Source of the DNA: Nymphaea colorata
Lineage: Eukaryota; Streptophyta; Magnoliopsida; Nymphaeales; Nymphaeaceae
NCBI RefSeq assembly: GCF_008831285.2
Contig: NC_045139.1
Coordinates: forward strand, 21,744,412-21,808,411
Length of the DNA stretch: 64,000 nt
Direction of reading: 5' to 3'
Both the position numbers and the translations under genes were made by a program. Shown piece by piece: positions 1-12,047 of the stretch (position 1 is the stretch's first letter; each line of letters begins with the position of its first letter). Below the pieces are notes generated by a model. The model searched no databases. It was not told where the DNA came from and saw only the letters and a list, made by a program, of their open reading frames with translations.

Positions 1-1711
1 AATACCTCAATACAATCCAATATGCCATACTCGACCTCTCTGTCCTTCTTAAAAGTAGAAAGAAATCTAATAGCATGATTTAGGTAGTAGGCTGCTGCAT
101 GAAGTGGGCAATGAAGTTGTCCAAACCACCTTTTATTTATAATCTTCCATATAGGCATGTACAATTTCTTTTTTCCCTTCATATTATCTCTAATGGCCTC
201 CTTTGCTTTGTCCATAGCCTCATATAAATATCCAATAGAAGGTCTATCTTCACTATCAACTAATCTGAGGACTTTCACTAGAGGTACACAAATCTTCAAT
301 AAGTTCACACATGATTCCCAAAAGTCAACACTGAATATAGTATCCACAACTGTCGTAGCCCTTCTTTTATAGGCATGTGGATATGCAGTCCAATCATCAC
401 TTGAAAACATCTACCTGAGAGGATTTCTTTGCTTGACTATACCATGCACAGTCAAAACATTTGTAGCAAACCGTGTTTGTGCAGGTCGAATCAATTCAGT
501 CCCATTTGTGAATTTCCTCATCATATTCAAGACATAAACATGATTATAAAGAAACTTCGTGATTTCTTGACATCTTTGAACCGTCAACTTCATATCATTT
601 CTTTCACCAAGATCCTAAAGCATTAGATTTACATAGTGAGCAGCACATGGGCTCCAATAAAATGTCCTATATCGTGTTGCTAACATTTCACCTGCAGCTT
701 TATAATTTGCTGCATTATCAATGATAATTGCACGATATTTTGAGGCCCAACTTCTTGTATAATTTTATCAAAAACCTCAAACAAAACATCAGCAGTCTTA
801 GGAGTATAAGACAAATCAACAGACTTTAAGAACATTGTACCAAATGAGCAATATACAAGGAAGTTTACCAATGTTCTGTTCTTGATGTTTGTTTACCCAT
901 CGGCCATTACACTGCATCATGTCTGCTCAATTTCAGTTCATCACAATATGCTTTGACATCTCTAACTACATTATTGAGAATTTCACCTCACAATTTATGG
1001 AAAGAGGACATTTTATACCCTCGGCCTATAGTAGCAATCGCATTTGTTATGGCCTGAAAATGAAAAGAGTTTGCTGCATTGAAGGGAATAGATGCCTCAT
1101 AGAACCACCTTCCTATGGTTTCATCTGCTACTTCAACAATATCCTTTGAACACATGGCTGTATGAATCTATGGCTGAGCACTAGCAGCAGTATAATTGGG
1201 AAAAAAATTCTTGATTGAACCAGACATATTACTCGACTTCATAGTAGGTACTCTACCACCACCAGTATGACCCCCACTCCTGCCACATCCTCATAAAACT
1301 GTACTTGCACCTCTTCTTTTTCTGGTTGCAGTTGAAGAAAAATCACATGTATGCATGATGTCTTTCCCTTTAATTGTTCCCAAACTGACACCAACATCTT
1401 CTTCTTCGAGCTCAACATCTTCACATTCGCTCAACATCTGCATCTTGCATTTCCTTTTTAATCCTACTTGCTTTCATGGCATTAATAAGCTCCAAACATT
1501 GGTGCCTTACATAGGGTGGCAATGGGTTCTCTTGGGAGCCAATGCATTGAGCCACATTGCTGTGTGTACCAGCTATATGGTGTTTAAAGCAAGAGATCCC
1601 TCCTGATATGATTTGCTTACAAAAATTACACTTAACATTTAACCTATCTTTGGGATTCACCCTTGTACACCACTTCCATGCAGGATCTGACATTATATCT
1701 TCACAAAACAA
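1..1711 (-). pseudogene. hAT transposase relic: BED zinc finger, DUF659, hAT core
   Basis: In coding order from the right, a BED-type zinc finger lies at about 1690-1560, with a DPAWKW start, a CNFC pair and spaced histidines in FKHHIAGTH. A DUF659-like stretch at about 871-700 reads GTMFLKSVDLS, then KTADVLFEVFDKII. A hAT core segment at about 593-440 contains RCQEITKFLYNH and ELIRPAQTRFAT. Below 400 the frame still reads hAT-like (an LLKICVPLVKVLRLVDSE-type stretch). Stops and frameshifts separate these blocks, so no functional protein is possible. The C-terminal dimerisation domain would lie left of base 1. Confidence 0.8.
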
Positions 1712-1994
1712 GTAAAAACATACAAATAAATGTAGAAAATAAGAGAAACGAACGATTCAATGACGAAATGAGTTATTTTTTACCTTCTTGGTGTTAGAAA
1801 CCAAAAACCTTCTTTCTTCAAGCTTCCCACCATCCCCAGACTCCCCACAACGAGAAAGAAAGCTTTTTCACCGGCAAAACTTGATGCAAATAGAGAAAAT
1901 CTCTCCCTCTCACATCTCTTGCAGTGTTTAGAAATAAGAAAATAGAAAGAGTGTGTAGGTTTTAAAATAACACACAAAAAAGGGGCCATCGGAC

Positions 1995-2146
1995 CCCTTT
2001 TTCATTTTACTCCCGTATCGTGCAATATGGGGGTGTATCGCACGTACGATACGCGTACGATACGCATGCATATCGAGTATCGAATGTGTATCATATAGGT
2101 TTCTTCGACCGATACGCGTGCGTATCGTACAATACGAATAACATTG
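1995..2146. repeat. Subterminal GTATCG/CGATAC repeats of hAT family 1
   Basis: Many direct and inverted copies of a core resembling CGTACGATACGC are packed into about 150 bp at the 5' end of the hAT element. Arrays of short subterminal motifs are the usual transposase-binding zones of hAT elements. The same core recurs at 34150-34320. Confidence 0.75.
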
Positions 2147-3075
2147 GTTGTACTTAACTGCAATTTGGTTCCCTGCAATTTAAAATATTCATTCCACAGT
2201 GTGCTCAAGAAGAGCGGATCACGGTCACTGGTAATAGTTCGTGGCATGCCATGTAACTTTCCCACACAGCCATGAAAGCTTTTGGCCACTGACTTAGCTG
2301 AATAGGGGTGTGACAGCGGCATAAAGTGGGCATATTTGGAGAGGCGATCTACAACGACCATGGCACTGACTTTCCTCGCAAGGGAAGAAGGCCCTTGACG
2401 AAGTCCATCTAAAGATCCTCCCAAATGAGCTCTAGGATGGGCAGGGGCTGAAGCAATCCAGCTGGTTTTAGGGAGTCATTCTTATTTCACTGAGAGATGT
2501 CACAGTTCCTCATGTATTCTCGTAGGGCCTTCTTCTGCCAGGCCAGAAAAACATGAGATGTATTCGCCGATACGTTTCTTCTGCTCCCTCATGGCTAAAC
2601 CAGTTCGCATTATAGAAATGATTCGTAAGTACTCTAGGTAAGTCTAATTCAGAAGGAATGAAGATCCTGCCATTGTAGTAGAGGTATGGCTCCTGCCAAG
2701 TGTACCCATAACTCCTCTGAGTGCTGGACTGCAGTTGGGCCTTGATGCCTTGGACAGAATCAGCCTGTTGGTGAGCCACCTGAATCTGATCCCACATCGC
2801 TGCTTGAACCTGAGACAAAATCATTAGAGCAGCTTGGTTTAGATGCTCTACAGCACGCGATAATCCGTTTGCTGCATAGTTTTCTTTTCCTTTCCAGAAC
2901 GTCCCTTCAAAGTAGAATTCCATTAATTTAAGTATCCATTTTTGAAGGACTGGTGAAAGAATCTGCTGCTATAGGCAGAATTTAAGACTACTGTGGTCAG
3001 TCAACATAACAAATCTTCTTCCCGTGAGATAATACCTCCATTTCATGACTGCGAACCCAATTCCAAGACCAAATG
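2147..3075 (-). pseudogene. Ty3/gypsy pol fragment: RNase H, H2C2 zinc finger, integrase core
   Basis: In coding order (right to left), RNase H remnants lie at about 3040-2880: YYLTGRRFVMLTDHSSLK, then GKENYAANGLSRA. An H2C2-type integrase zinc-binding region lies at about 2650-2520, with HEGAEETYRRIH followed by FFWPGRRR. The catalytic core at about 2385-2155 shows VVVDRLSKYAHF and TITSDRDPLFLS, giving two of the three DDE acidic residues. The frame ends at LQLST where the hAT element is inserted, so the last catalytic Glu and the C-terminus are missing from the window. Stops between blocks make it a pseudogene. No flanking LTR was recognised. Confidence 0.85.
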
Positions 3076-4609
3076 AGCTTCCTTAAACTTTTATTGAAGC
3101 TTCATCAAACTTGCTGGTATCAAAGGAGATTGCCATAACCATTGACAACAAAAACTAAAAAAGGACTCCTCCTACACCCATCTGACTTGAGTTTGGAGCT
3201 AAAGCCTATGAAACATCAAAATCAAGAAAACCCCCAAATTTTGATTACTTTCACCTAAGTGATAACACACGATACTAACTCTGCTAATGATGGAAAAGTT
3301 TGGGCCCACTGACAAGCCGTTTTCTGCAAGATAAAGACACAAAGCATGAAGTAGAGTCCAGAAAAACGTACCTCACACAGAAAAAGTGTTGTATTCCACT
3401 TGGGAGAGGCGTCGCTTTGGGGCTGATAGATCGTAGGGCCACGGTTGTGGCTTTCTGATGGTGGTTTTGGTAGAAAATATGCTTAACGAACAGGGGAAAG
3501 CAGCTTCGACGCACATATGGAAAGTTGGTCCTGAGAAATGGAAGGAACGCTGATCCATCTTCTTGCAGGAAAATTTTTGGTGCCAAAATAACTGACTGCT
3601 GGATTTTTGGCAAGTTTTTCAACAATCGTGGACACGGAGCGTTCCACAATGACCGTGAAATCCGTTGGCAATAGAGGCAACGACAACCTTCGTAGACGGT
3701 GGCACATCCATCGGCCTTCAGTGCTCTCCGCCAACCACAGACCCCATCGAGTCTTTCTCATGCCAGCTCTCGACGGTGGTCCTCCCGTCAGGGGACGGGT
3801 GTTTTGTTGTAGTGTCTATCGCCCTTCCAATGCACAGAGGTGATGGCCAAAGGCAAGTGGAAAGTACGGTATCAAAGAAATGAGCTGCTTCACAAATCAC
3901 AATGTCTTCAACTTCTTTATTGTAGTAGTTGGGAAGGACTTGCTAATTAGAGGGCAAGAGACAGATGACACCCCCAAAGGGACTTAAAAAACGAGCAGAA
4001 GATCTCAACCATCGCTTTTGCCAATCCAAATTCATCTACTTGCCACTCTTCTCTAAATTGGGGAGGTGATTGTATAGCTCTATGGGACTGATGGAGCTAA
4101 CTTCTTTGAAGACATCTGCCTCTAAAAAGATTATAAGTGCCTCTTGAAAACTATAAAATCAAAATCCTCAAGATGGTGGTCGAAATTAAGAGACTGCAAC
4201 TTCACATGCAGCAGTGAATAGCCACCAATGAACATCTTGAAACCCATTGTCTTCTCAGCTCGGTAGATCCCTAAAATGGGATTCAAGATAATGAAAAAAG
4301 GTGTTATTAAAGTCGTGCTTCAGGAGGAGCAACGGACGGTCTTCGAACTAGTGGTGTGGGATCGGTTTCTTTGGCAGCAAAGCAAAGGCTGTTGCTGTTT
4401 CTGGACATAGGCAATAGGGACCGAAGCTTCTCACAAACCTGCTTCCCGATTTATAACACTGATTGTCCTTTCCGATTTGTTTGGAATTTTTGAGTATTTT
4501 AATTGGAGCAACCAAAATAAGAATGTCCACTCAAAAATGAAATTGACAGTAAGAGGGCTTGAAAGACTTTTTCCTACTTTTACAAAGTGCACTAAAAAAT
4601 ATTCTTTTA
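3076..4609. other. Unresolved stretch upstream of the gypsy fragment
   Basis: No intact gene is seen. On the minus strand, 4020-4260 has pol-like fragments (an ADVFKEVSSISPIELYNH stretch recalls the gypsy segment just before reverse transcriptase), but RT motifs were not found. The part at 3600-3850 is more GC-rich than its surroundings and carries several overlapping short open frames without recognisable domains. It may be an older nested insertion or LTR. Confidence 0.35.
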
Positions 4610-7187
4610 GGGCCCGTTTGATTGCAGGGAGAAATACTGTTGAGAGGGTGAAATTCGTAAGGGCGGGTGAAGTTTAACGTGCTGAAGATGTTCCCTCTCA
4701 AACGTCGTGAAATTTCACCCGGTAAAAACGTAGGAACGAGTGAAATTTAACTTGCCAATTCTGGAGAGCCGTTAGGGCTCTCTCGTTCTATCATTTCTTC
4801 CCCTCTTTTCCCTCTTCGTCGACGGCCTTCTTCCCATTTCCTCTCTCACTGCCTCGCCTCTATTGCTCTCTCGTTCCTCTCATCTCTCGCTGCCTTTCCT
4901 CTCTCACTCTCTCGTTCCTCTCCTCTCTCGTTGTTCTTTCTTCTCTCGTTGTGTCCATCCTCTCTTCTCTTGCTGTTATCTTGCTCTCTCGTTCCTCCCC
5001 TCTTTTACCAATGTCGCCCGCTTGCAGCAGCAGGTGAGTCCATGATATTTAACACCTTGTCGCTCTCTCACATGCTTGTAGGTGAAAACTCATCTCTCTT
5101 AACTATTTTGTATTGGCAGGCCTTCTTCTGCAGCAGGAGATTTGGCTTAATCCCTCTTCGCTGATCCTTCAGTCAAGTATGCGTCTCACAACTAGCAAAT
5201 TAGCTTTGCTCCTCCGTCCTCTCTTCTTCCCTTTCTCGTCTGCAATAGGAAACTTGTTTTTCCCTTGTCTGGCTTGCAATTACTCTGCTTTTAGAGTATA
5301 TTGTACCTGTTAGTTTCTGTCCTCTATCACATGGATGGACAATAGATTTGCTAAACAACATGGATGAATTTTTTTTTACGTGTTAGTTCTCTGTTATGCT
5401 AATTTGCTGCATATGTTCTGTTAAACAACATGGTTCCATGCATTAAGACCACCAAGCTAAACCCATTAACAAACAAAAAACATAAGTTTAGTAACCAAAA
5501 CAAAATGTTGTAGAACGATGAGGATCTTGTTTCATGGTAGCTTTAACAGTGACGCTTATTAGATAACAATTTAGTTAAACAATCTGATGCTTCTTGCTGT
5601 CCAAATTGAAGTAGAATATACACACAGTTGATGTCCCTGTATTTTTCATGTAGTGCACCTCATTGTGAAATAGTTTTTCTTTTTCTCTAATATTTTCCAG
5701 ACTTGCCTCATTCCTTCTTCTGATATAAGAAAATGTTTGCACATGGTTCTCAAATTTTTTTGTTTTTGTTCCAGTCACGGGCAAAACCTCTTTCAGATCT
5801 GCATCAAATGCAAACTGTTCATGTAAGTGGTAATCTGTAGACTACTTGCAATACCTTTTGTTCTTTGATAAGCAAATTGACATTAAAGTAGTTGAGAATG
5901 GAATTGTTATGACATAAGCTGTGCCATTATCATCGGATTACTTACATCTTCTTACATCATGTGAAGGATTGTCTATAGCTCTATTTTAGTATTGTTGCAT
6001 GGCTGTTTTGTTTATTATATGATTCTTTTCATGGTTTTATGAAATTAAAGTTCCATTAGACTGAAATATAACATGGACTGCAAAAGTTTTACCAAATATT
6101 GGTGATGCTGCATCTGTTTACTTTGTTATAGTTGATTTTTACATTCTTAGAGAACACAAAATTCTGACAATTATTAGTATATCGTTGTAATTCATGAAAA
6201 ATATGTTAATCCTATGAAATAAACTGACAAGTAGGTGTCACACATTTACCAGGAGAGTAGGTGGAGGCATAAAAAGTTATAAACCATCAAGCCAGGACAG
6301 GTGAAAGTTGACTGTGAACTTTAGATGCTCATGAGCGGATTATTAAGTATATGAGCATATACTCCTTGAATTTACAAGATAATTAGCATATACATATGGT
6401 AAAATGCTTTATGGATCACATTTAGCTGTTACTTTTGCAATTACTGTTACTTCTACGCTGTCCCTGAATAATGTAGAATGTATTTATGGGATCTGGAACG
6501 CAGCATTTGTTGTTATTGTGGGCAACACTTGTGGTTTGTTGTTTCTAAAGATAAGTCTTGCATGGATTGCATATTAGAATAGAGAAATATCTAGAGAGGT
6601 CTAAAGTTTACCTTTTAATTAGATATTTTACATTTGTAGGGCAAGAAAAAGTTCAAATTGTTCTTGCTACATGTGTATTGCACAACTTCATAATTGAACA
6701 CAATCTAAATACCGAGTAATTTATTGATGAAGATGCACATTCGAATGACAGTTATAACATCTCAAATGTTTACATATTATCAATTGAATACACACTTTTG
6801 TTAAGGTTTTATAACTTTGATACAGGTTTAATTGTGTTATGGTTCTAACTTTTATTTCGTCAACTATATTGCACTCTTGGATGTCGTGGTTTTGTGTTAC
6901 TTTTTTTTTACCTAAAATTTTTTTGGTACTGCATGCTTAATGCGTAGGTGTAAACATCAACATTTTGTTGTTTTGGAAAATCATCTTTCAATTTCTTTCC
7001 ATGTGAAATTGAGGAGGAGAAGAGAAAAAAAAAACTACTAAAAAAAAAACTACTATTAACAGTCCTGAAAAAAGTCTCTCAAATTTTCTACCATGTGCAT
7101 CAAACATGATTAATTTTACCCTGTAAATGTGCATCAAACATGGTTAATTTTACTACGTTAAATTCTACCATGTCATTAAACAGGGCC
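4610..7187 (+). mobile_element. PIF/Harbinger-type DNA transposon, decayed
   Basis: The left end begins GGGCCCGTTTGAT after TTA (4607-4609). The right end, read inward, begins GGCCCTGTTTAAT, followed outside by TCA (7188-7190), a one-mismatch counterpart of the TTA/TAA target typical of PIF/Harbinger. A transposase C-terminal motif lies inside near the right end (6639-6719). A CT-rich 5' region (4780-5030) resembles a transcribed leader. Near the right end a 34-bp unit with core GTGCATCAAACATG is tandemly duplicated (7095-7162). The rest is AT-rich and non-coding. Confidence 0.6.
6639..6719 (+). pseudogene. PIF/Harbinger transposase C-terminal exon fragment
   Basis: An open stretch right after a TTTGTAG acceptor-like sequence encodes KVQIVLATCVLHNFIIEHN. 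It matches the conserved end of the Harbinger DDE transposase, where an IVLA-C-VLHNF signature is typical. It stops at TAA (6717-6719). No upstream catalytic exon could be recognised. Confidence 0.6.
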
Positions 7188-7485
7188 TCAAATGAAAGAT
7201 GAAGAAATTTCGTACATGGAAAAAAAATGAAGTGCCTTGTCACTACTATAAGAGGAGGTCTATTTATAGTGCTAAAAAATGAACTGTACAACATTCTTAC
7301 AAAAGGGTGTACGTTTTCACATGAAGCATCATGTCTCTTGGCAAATTCAAAAGAGACTTGAAGTTGCAACCATTCACGAAACAAGTGTCTTTGAAAGTAC
7401 CTTTTCATTTTAGATGCCGTTTCACTTTTTGGATATGGATTTTGAATATCAAATCCAAAATATATTACAAATTAATATTTTAACA
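7188..7485 (-). repeat. Copia 3' LTR, partial (U3 side)
   Basis: Read on the minus strand, the LTR begins TGTTAAAATATTAA at 7485, directly after a polypurine tract (7495-7486, TTAAGGGAGA) that follows the RNase H coding end. A TATA-like CTATAAATAG lies at about 7276-7262, in the position expected for a U3 promoter. The LTR runs into the Harbinger element at 7187, which appears to have inserted into it; its other end was not identified. Confidence 0.55.
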
Positions 7486-7861
7486 TCTCCCTTAATTTCA
7501 AATTCTCAGCAAAGATCTGAAATATTCAAACTTGTCTAAAGGTAATGGTCATGTAAATATATATGCTGCTTGTTTGTTGTTTGGCACAAATTCGAGCACG
7601 ATTTCTTCTTTCTCCACTAATTTTCTGATGAAATGATGACAAATGTCTACGTAATTAGAGTGAACTTGGAAAGACGGAATTTTCAATCATCGCAATCCTG
7701 TCACAATTAATAATAATTAGTCCTACAAGCTTTTGTTGCAAATCTATAAGAATTCTTCTTAAGCTAAACCTGGCTTGCTATTGTAGTTGCTGCAATAGCT
7801 TCTGCTTTTGCAGTTGACAATGCAATTGTATTTTGCTTCTTTGATAGCTAAAAGATAACTT
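7486..7861 (-). pseudogene. Copia RNase H C-terminal part (left half of a split element)
   Basis: Minus-strand frames give SKKQNTIALST at about 7850-7815 and, further on, YVDICHHFIRKLVEKEEIV and PLDKFEYF, which form the usual Copia RNase H tail. Frameshifts and stops are present. A polypurine tract and LTR follow. The coding sequence continues on the far side of the LINE block at 15659, where the preceding residues (a YGYVFVLAPK-like stretch) are found. Confidence 0.8.
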
Positions 7862-8348
7862 CCCAATGAAGAGGTGCTGGGAGTTAGGCTCCCCTCTTGA
7901 TATTAACAAAAAATATGATATTTACAAGAAAAGAATGGGATGCATAGCATCAACCATTAACACCCAGGACGTGGCAGTCAGGGTGCCCAAAAAACAAGCA
8001 GCAGAAACACTACTGCTATAGACAACAAAAGAACCCCACAAGATAGAAGAATGCTAGAAAAACAGAGCCTAGTAAAGAACCTACCCAAACAAGAGAGCAG
8101 GGAAACAAGAAACAGATCACCCTACGTCAAGCTTACATCTAAGTAATCAATTTTGCAAACAACACGAACAGCTTCCAGGGAGGGTAGATCTTTAGAAATA
8201 ACCATGTGGTTTAAAATGAGAGAAATGGAGGGCCATCTGGGCGACACATAGTGTCGTCCTTTTATAATGCCCTTTAACCTACGTTTCCAACTCCTATTGT
8301 AAGAGATGATATGAATTTGCCCCTTCTTGAAGGAGAGTTATCTGCCCA
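7862..8348 (-). other. LINE 3' region, non-coding
   Basis: This lies downstream of the ORF2 relic on the minus strand and has no coding sequence. Close to the block edge (about 7874-7905) a GGGAGTTAGGCTCCCC motif forms a short inverted repeat, possibly a 3'-end hairpin. The polypurine-rich remainder shows nothing recognisable. Confidence 0.45.
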
Positions 8349-11300
8349 TTAACTAAGAATCTTCATTTCTACAGCGTCACCTCCTCCTGAAGCCTCCACC
8401 ACTACCGTGCCAAGGTCGTCCATGTTCTCCCTCTGAACTGCACCCACCCATTTTTTCTTGGCCAAAGAGAAGCTAATAATGTGAATCTCCTGCTGCATTC
8501 CAACTGAATCGGCTTCAGGCTGCACACAAGGCTTGTTTGGATCCAAGTTCTAATCAGCCATTTATCCTGGTCCTTCCGATTCATGGCAACAATAGCATCT
8601 TTACAGGAATTCCAGACCATAGACTTTATAGCCTTCTTGGGCATTACATTACATCTATCATGGGCCATCATATTTCGAAGAGCCCACAATTTCCAACAAA
8701 CAATCTAGAAACAGATGCACCAACTCCTCCTGAGCCAACGAGTTTGAAAGGATACTTCATCTAGATTTTGAATTCAGCAATTACTCTTTGCCATGGAACA
8801 CGGCTTTTATGGAACTTCCTCACTATCCAGTCCCAAGTACTTTGAGACACAGCACATGTAAAGAAAATGTGCTTGAATGCTTTCAACATCTTTCCTACAT
8901 AAATGGCACCTGCTAGGAAAGGAAAAACCAAACTTATGAAGCCGATCCTGTGTTAAGAGTCATCTTGCACAAGCCACATAAAGAACCCAATACGTGCTTG
9001 CTGGAGCATCATTATTCCAAATCAAGCATCTCCAATCCTCAACATGGTCTGAGGTTCTAATGTGTCTCCAAAGGAATGCAATAGAAATAAGCATACTGTC
9101 ATTAGCAGCCCACACCACATAGTCCTGATCATTTAGGTTCCTTTTATGTTGGAGACTGGTCCAAGCACCATAAGAAATATGTTCCCTAGTGGTAGCATTT
9201 CTGCTGGCCTCCTCTATGGAAATGTTTATTTTTCCGCAATAGACAAGTAAGAAAGGGCATCCATATGAAGGATCAAAGGGTGCTCAAACCATTTATCTAG
9301 CCATAATCTGACCCTGCTTCCACGGCCCACTTGCCACTTCATTTTATCTGCAACAAGGTTCCATCCCTAGACATAGCTTTACCAAGTCCATGACCCTTTC
9401 CATGGCTTTTTGATAAGCCACAGACTTCTATGACAGGAATGATACCTCTTACTCAACCAAGAGAATACAAAGAATAATTATTAATAGTCCTACAGAAGCC
9501 ATTCACAAGGACTCTGTTTGCATTCTCTAGCTTACGGAGTCCAACTCCTCCATTAGTTGGCTTGCATATATTATTCCAAGCAATTAGATGCAACCTTCTG
9601 GCCCCTAGAGAATCAGCCCACAGGAAATCAGCCATCCAGTCTTCAATTTTGGAGATGGATCTCTTTGGAACACGAAAAGCCTGCATCCAATAATAAGTAA
9701 ATGAAGCGACATTGTGCTTCATTAAGCGTAGACGACCATAATAAAGAGAGGAGATTTGCCTTCCACGAGGCCAATTTTTTCTCCAATTTTAAAAGAAGCT
9801 TGTCACAATGCTCCTCCTTAAGCTTCCCGTTAAATAGGGGAAGGCCAAGATAGGTAGTTGGAAAGGACCCTATAGACCATCCTAGGATGCTGTCAAGTTG
9901 TTGACCCATAGGCTCTGCCATTGCTAACAGAATCACCACGGACTTTTTACGATTGGCTTCAATACCCATTTTCTTCTCCATGTCATCCAGAAAGGCCTTG
10001 ATGCCCCTAAGAGACTTCTTGGTAGCAGCACTGAAAATAAGCACATCATCAGCAAAGAGGAGAGTGGAGATGCTAGGAGTCCTGAGTTAATCTGGGGGAC
10101 AGTAATCTTTTTTGCTACTAATGTGATGCTTGTAGCACCCGCTTCCCCTCAAAACTTCTACCTGCCATGCCGTTTATAATAATTGAATAGGAAGGAGATA
10201 AAACACATTTCATAACAAGATGTACCCATCTTGGGTGGTAGCCCAAACACAACATACTGTTAGAGAGGAAATACCTGGACAGTCTGTCGTAGGCCTTAGA
10301 ATGATCCATCTTAAGAGCCATAGCCTTTTTCCTTGATTGAGCCAGTAGGTGAACTATATCATTTGCCATAGCAACCTGATCATGAATGAGCCTACTCTTC
10401 ACGAAGACCCCTTGATTGGGCCCTATAATACGTTTGAGAGACTCCTGCATTTTCCCCACTATAGCTTAGGAAATAATTCTAAGGAGGCTATTTTGCACAT
10501 AGTAATGGGCCTAAAGCCCTCTATTCTAGTTGCACCATTTTTTTTCCGAATCAGCATAAGATTTGTGTGATTAATGCTTCAGACCATCTTTCCCGTCCTA
10601 AAGAAGGAAGATATAGCTTCGACAGTATCATAACCAACCACTTCCCAAATTCCTGAAAGAAATAGTTAGCAAAGCCAACTGGGCCAGCAGCACTATCCTT
10701 GTCCATGCTTTTCACTACCTTTTATACCTCTGCAAAAGACACAGGCTTCAGAAATCCCTCATTTTTCTGAATCTGAAATAAGCTCACCTTCCCACACAAG
10801 TTGAGGAATGCAACCTTCTGCCCTGTCAGCCCCCAAAATAGAGGCAAAAAAGGTGGTGGATGCTTCCAGAATATCATTTTGGTTATCCTAGGTGGTGTTA
10901 CCTATCTGCATCAAGGAGATTCTATTTCTGGCCTGTCTGCCCTTTGCCACTGCCCGAAAAAAAAGCAGTGTTTCGGTCTCCATCCCTAATCCACTTGGCC
11001 TTCGCACGGTCCTGCCACATAACTTCTTCCCTATTGAGGGCTGTTTCTAGTACATGTCTGATATGAGATTACTCTCTAGAGGCCTCAACATCTCCATACT
11101 CAACCTTACTTTGAGCATCTGCCAAGGAGTGATAGAGACATTGAATATTGTTTTCCAATCTACCGAATTCCATGTTATTCCATCTGCTCAGTTTTTTTGC
11201 ACCCTCTCCATTTTCTTGAGTATTATAATAAAAGGACACCCCGAGTCCCTTACTGCCCATTCATGACTGACAATATCTCGACACTTAGGCTGCAGTAGCC

Positions 11301-12047
11301 AGGGCTTGAAGAAACGGAACCTGGTCTGGTTAAAGGAGGTACCACCCTGAGCAGAACATTCAAAAACCAAAGCTTTATGGTCAGAAGTTAGACGAACCAG
11401 AGTGATGAGCGAGCACCAATTTCCTATCTTTTCCAACCAAGCATGATTAACGAAGCACCAATCCAATTTGCAGTGGATGTGAGCCTCCGCTTGCCTTCTA
11501 TTAGACCACATGAAGTTAGAATGGTCACCGACCTCCTTTAAATTACAGGCTGCAATGAATTGACGAAATGTTCTGCAAGAGAGGGGATTTGGAGAACGGC
11601 CAGTCTTGTTTGCAGGAGAAATCATAGCATTAAAGTCACCCATGAGTAAGCTAGCGAAGGCCGATCCCACAACATCTTCCAATTCAGCCAGGGCGTTGCG
11701 CAGATTGAGGTCGGTGGGCAGGTAGATGCCAAAAATTCTAACTGGGCACGGCCAACCTTCAACTCTGAATAGAGCATTAATCCACCATCTACTGAAGAAA
11801 AAATCAATAAGGGTAGCCTTCCTAGGGCACCAAAGGCAGAAAATATGCCCAATTTCATCAGGAGCATCAACATTGGCAATAACTAGTTACCAGTTCTTTT
11901 ACTAATACTAGTTATAACTGGATTAGAGACTAAAGCATATAAAACAAAACTAATAGCAGGCTTAACATTTTTTATGAGAGAAATGAGGTCTGATTGTAAC
12001 GCAGCCTGAGCAGCACCCCTCATATTCCAGCATATGATCTTATTCAT
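8349..12047 (-). pseudogene. LINE ORF2 relic: endonuclease, reverse transcriptase, zf-RVT region
   Basis: The start ATG is at 12047-12045 (MNKIICWNMRGAAQAALQS, the usual opening of plant L1-type ORF2). The apurinic endonuclease domain spans about 11900-11350, with LLMGDFNAMISP and TSDHKALVF. Reverse transcriptase spans about 10500-9700: GPNQGVFVKSRLIHDQV, a KMDHSKAYDR box, and the catalytic FADD at 10056-10045 followed by VLIFSAATKKSL and TTYLGLPLF. The connection region (SISKIEDWMADFLWADS, HLIAWNNICKP) is at about 9690-9520. A zf-RVT-like WDWIVRKFH segment follows near 8790. Several stops and frameshifts disable it. Confidence 0.88.

Larger units (their letters stand above)
1..2146 (-). mobile_element. 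hAT transposon (family 1), right/5' end present, left part beyond window
   Basis: The element contains a decayed hAT transposase read leftwards. It ends at the right in a subterminal zone (about 2010-2146) rich in GTATCG/CGATAC repeats. Read inward, its terminus is CAATGTTATTCGTATTG. This matches the termini of the 943-bp element at 33393-34335, which has a clean 8-bp TSD and the same subterminal motif. The right end abuts a Ty3/gypsy integrase reading frame that is cut off exactly there. The 8 bases after the end (2147-2154, GTTGTACT) are the expected target duplication, but the left copy lies outside the window and cannot be checked. Confidence 0.8.
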
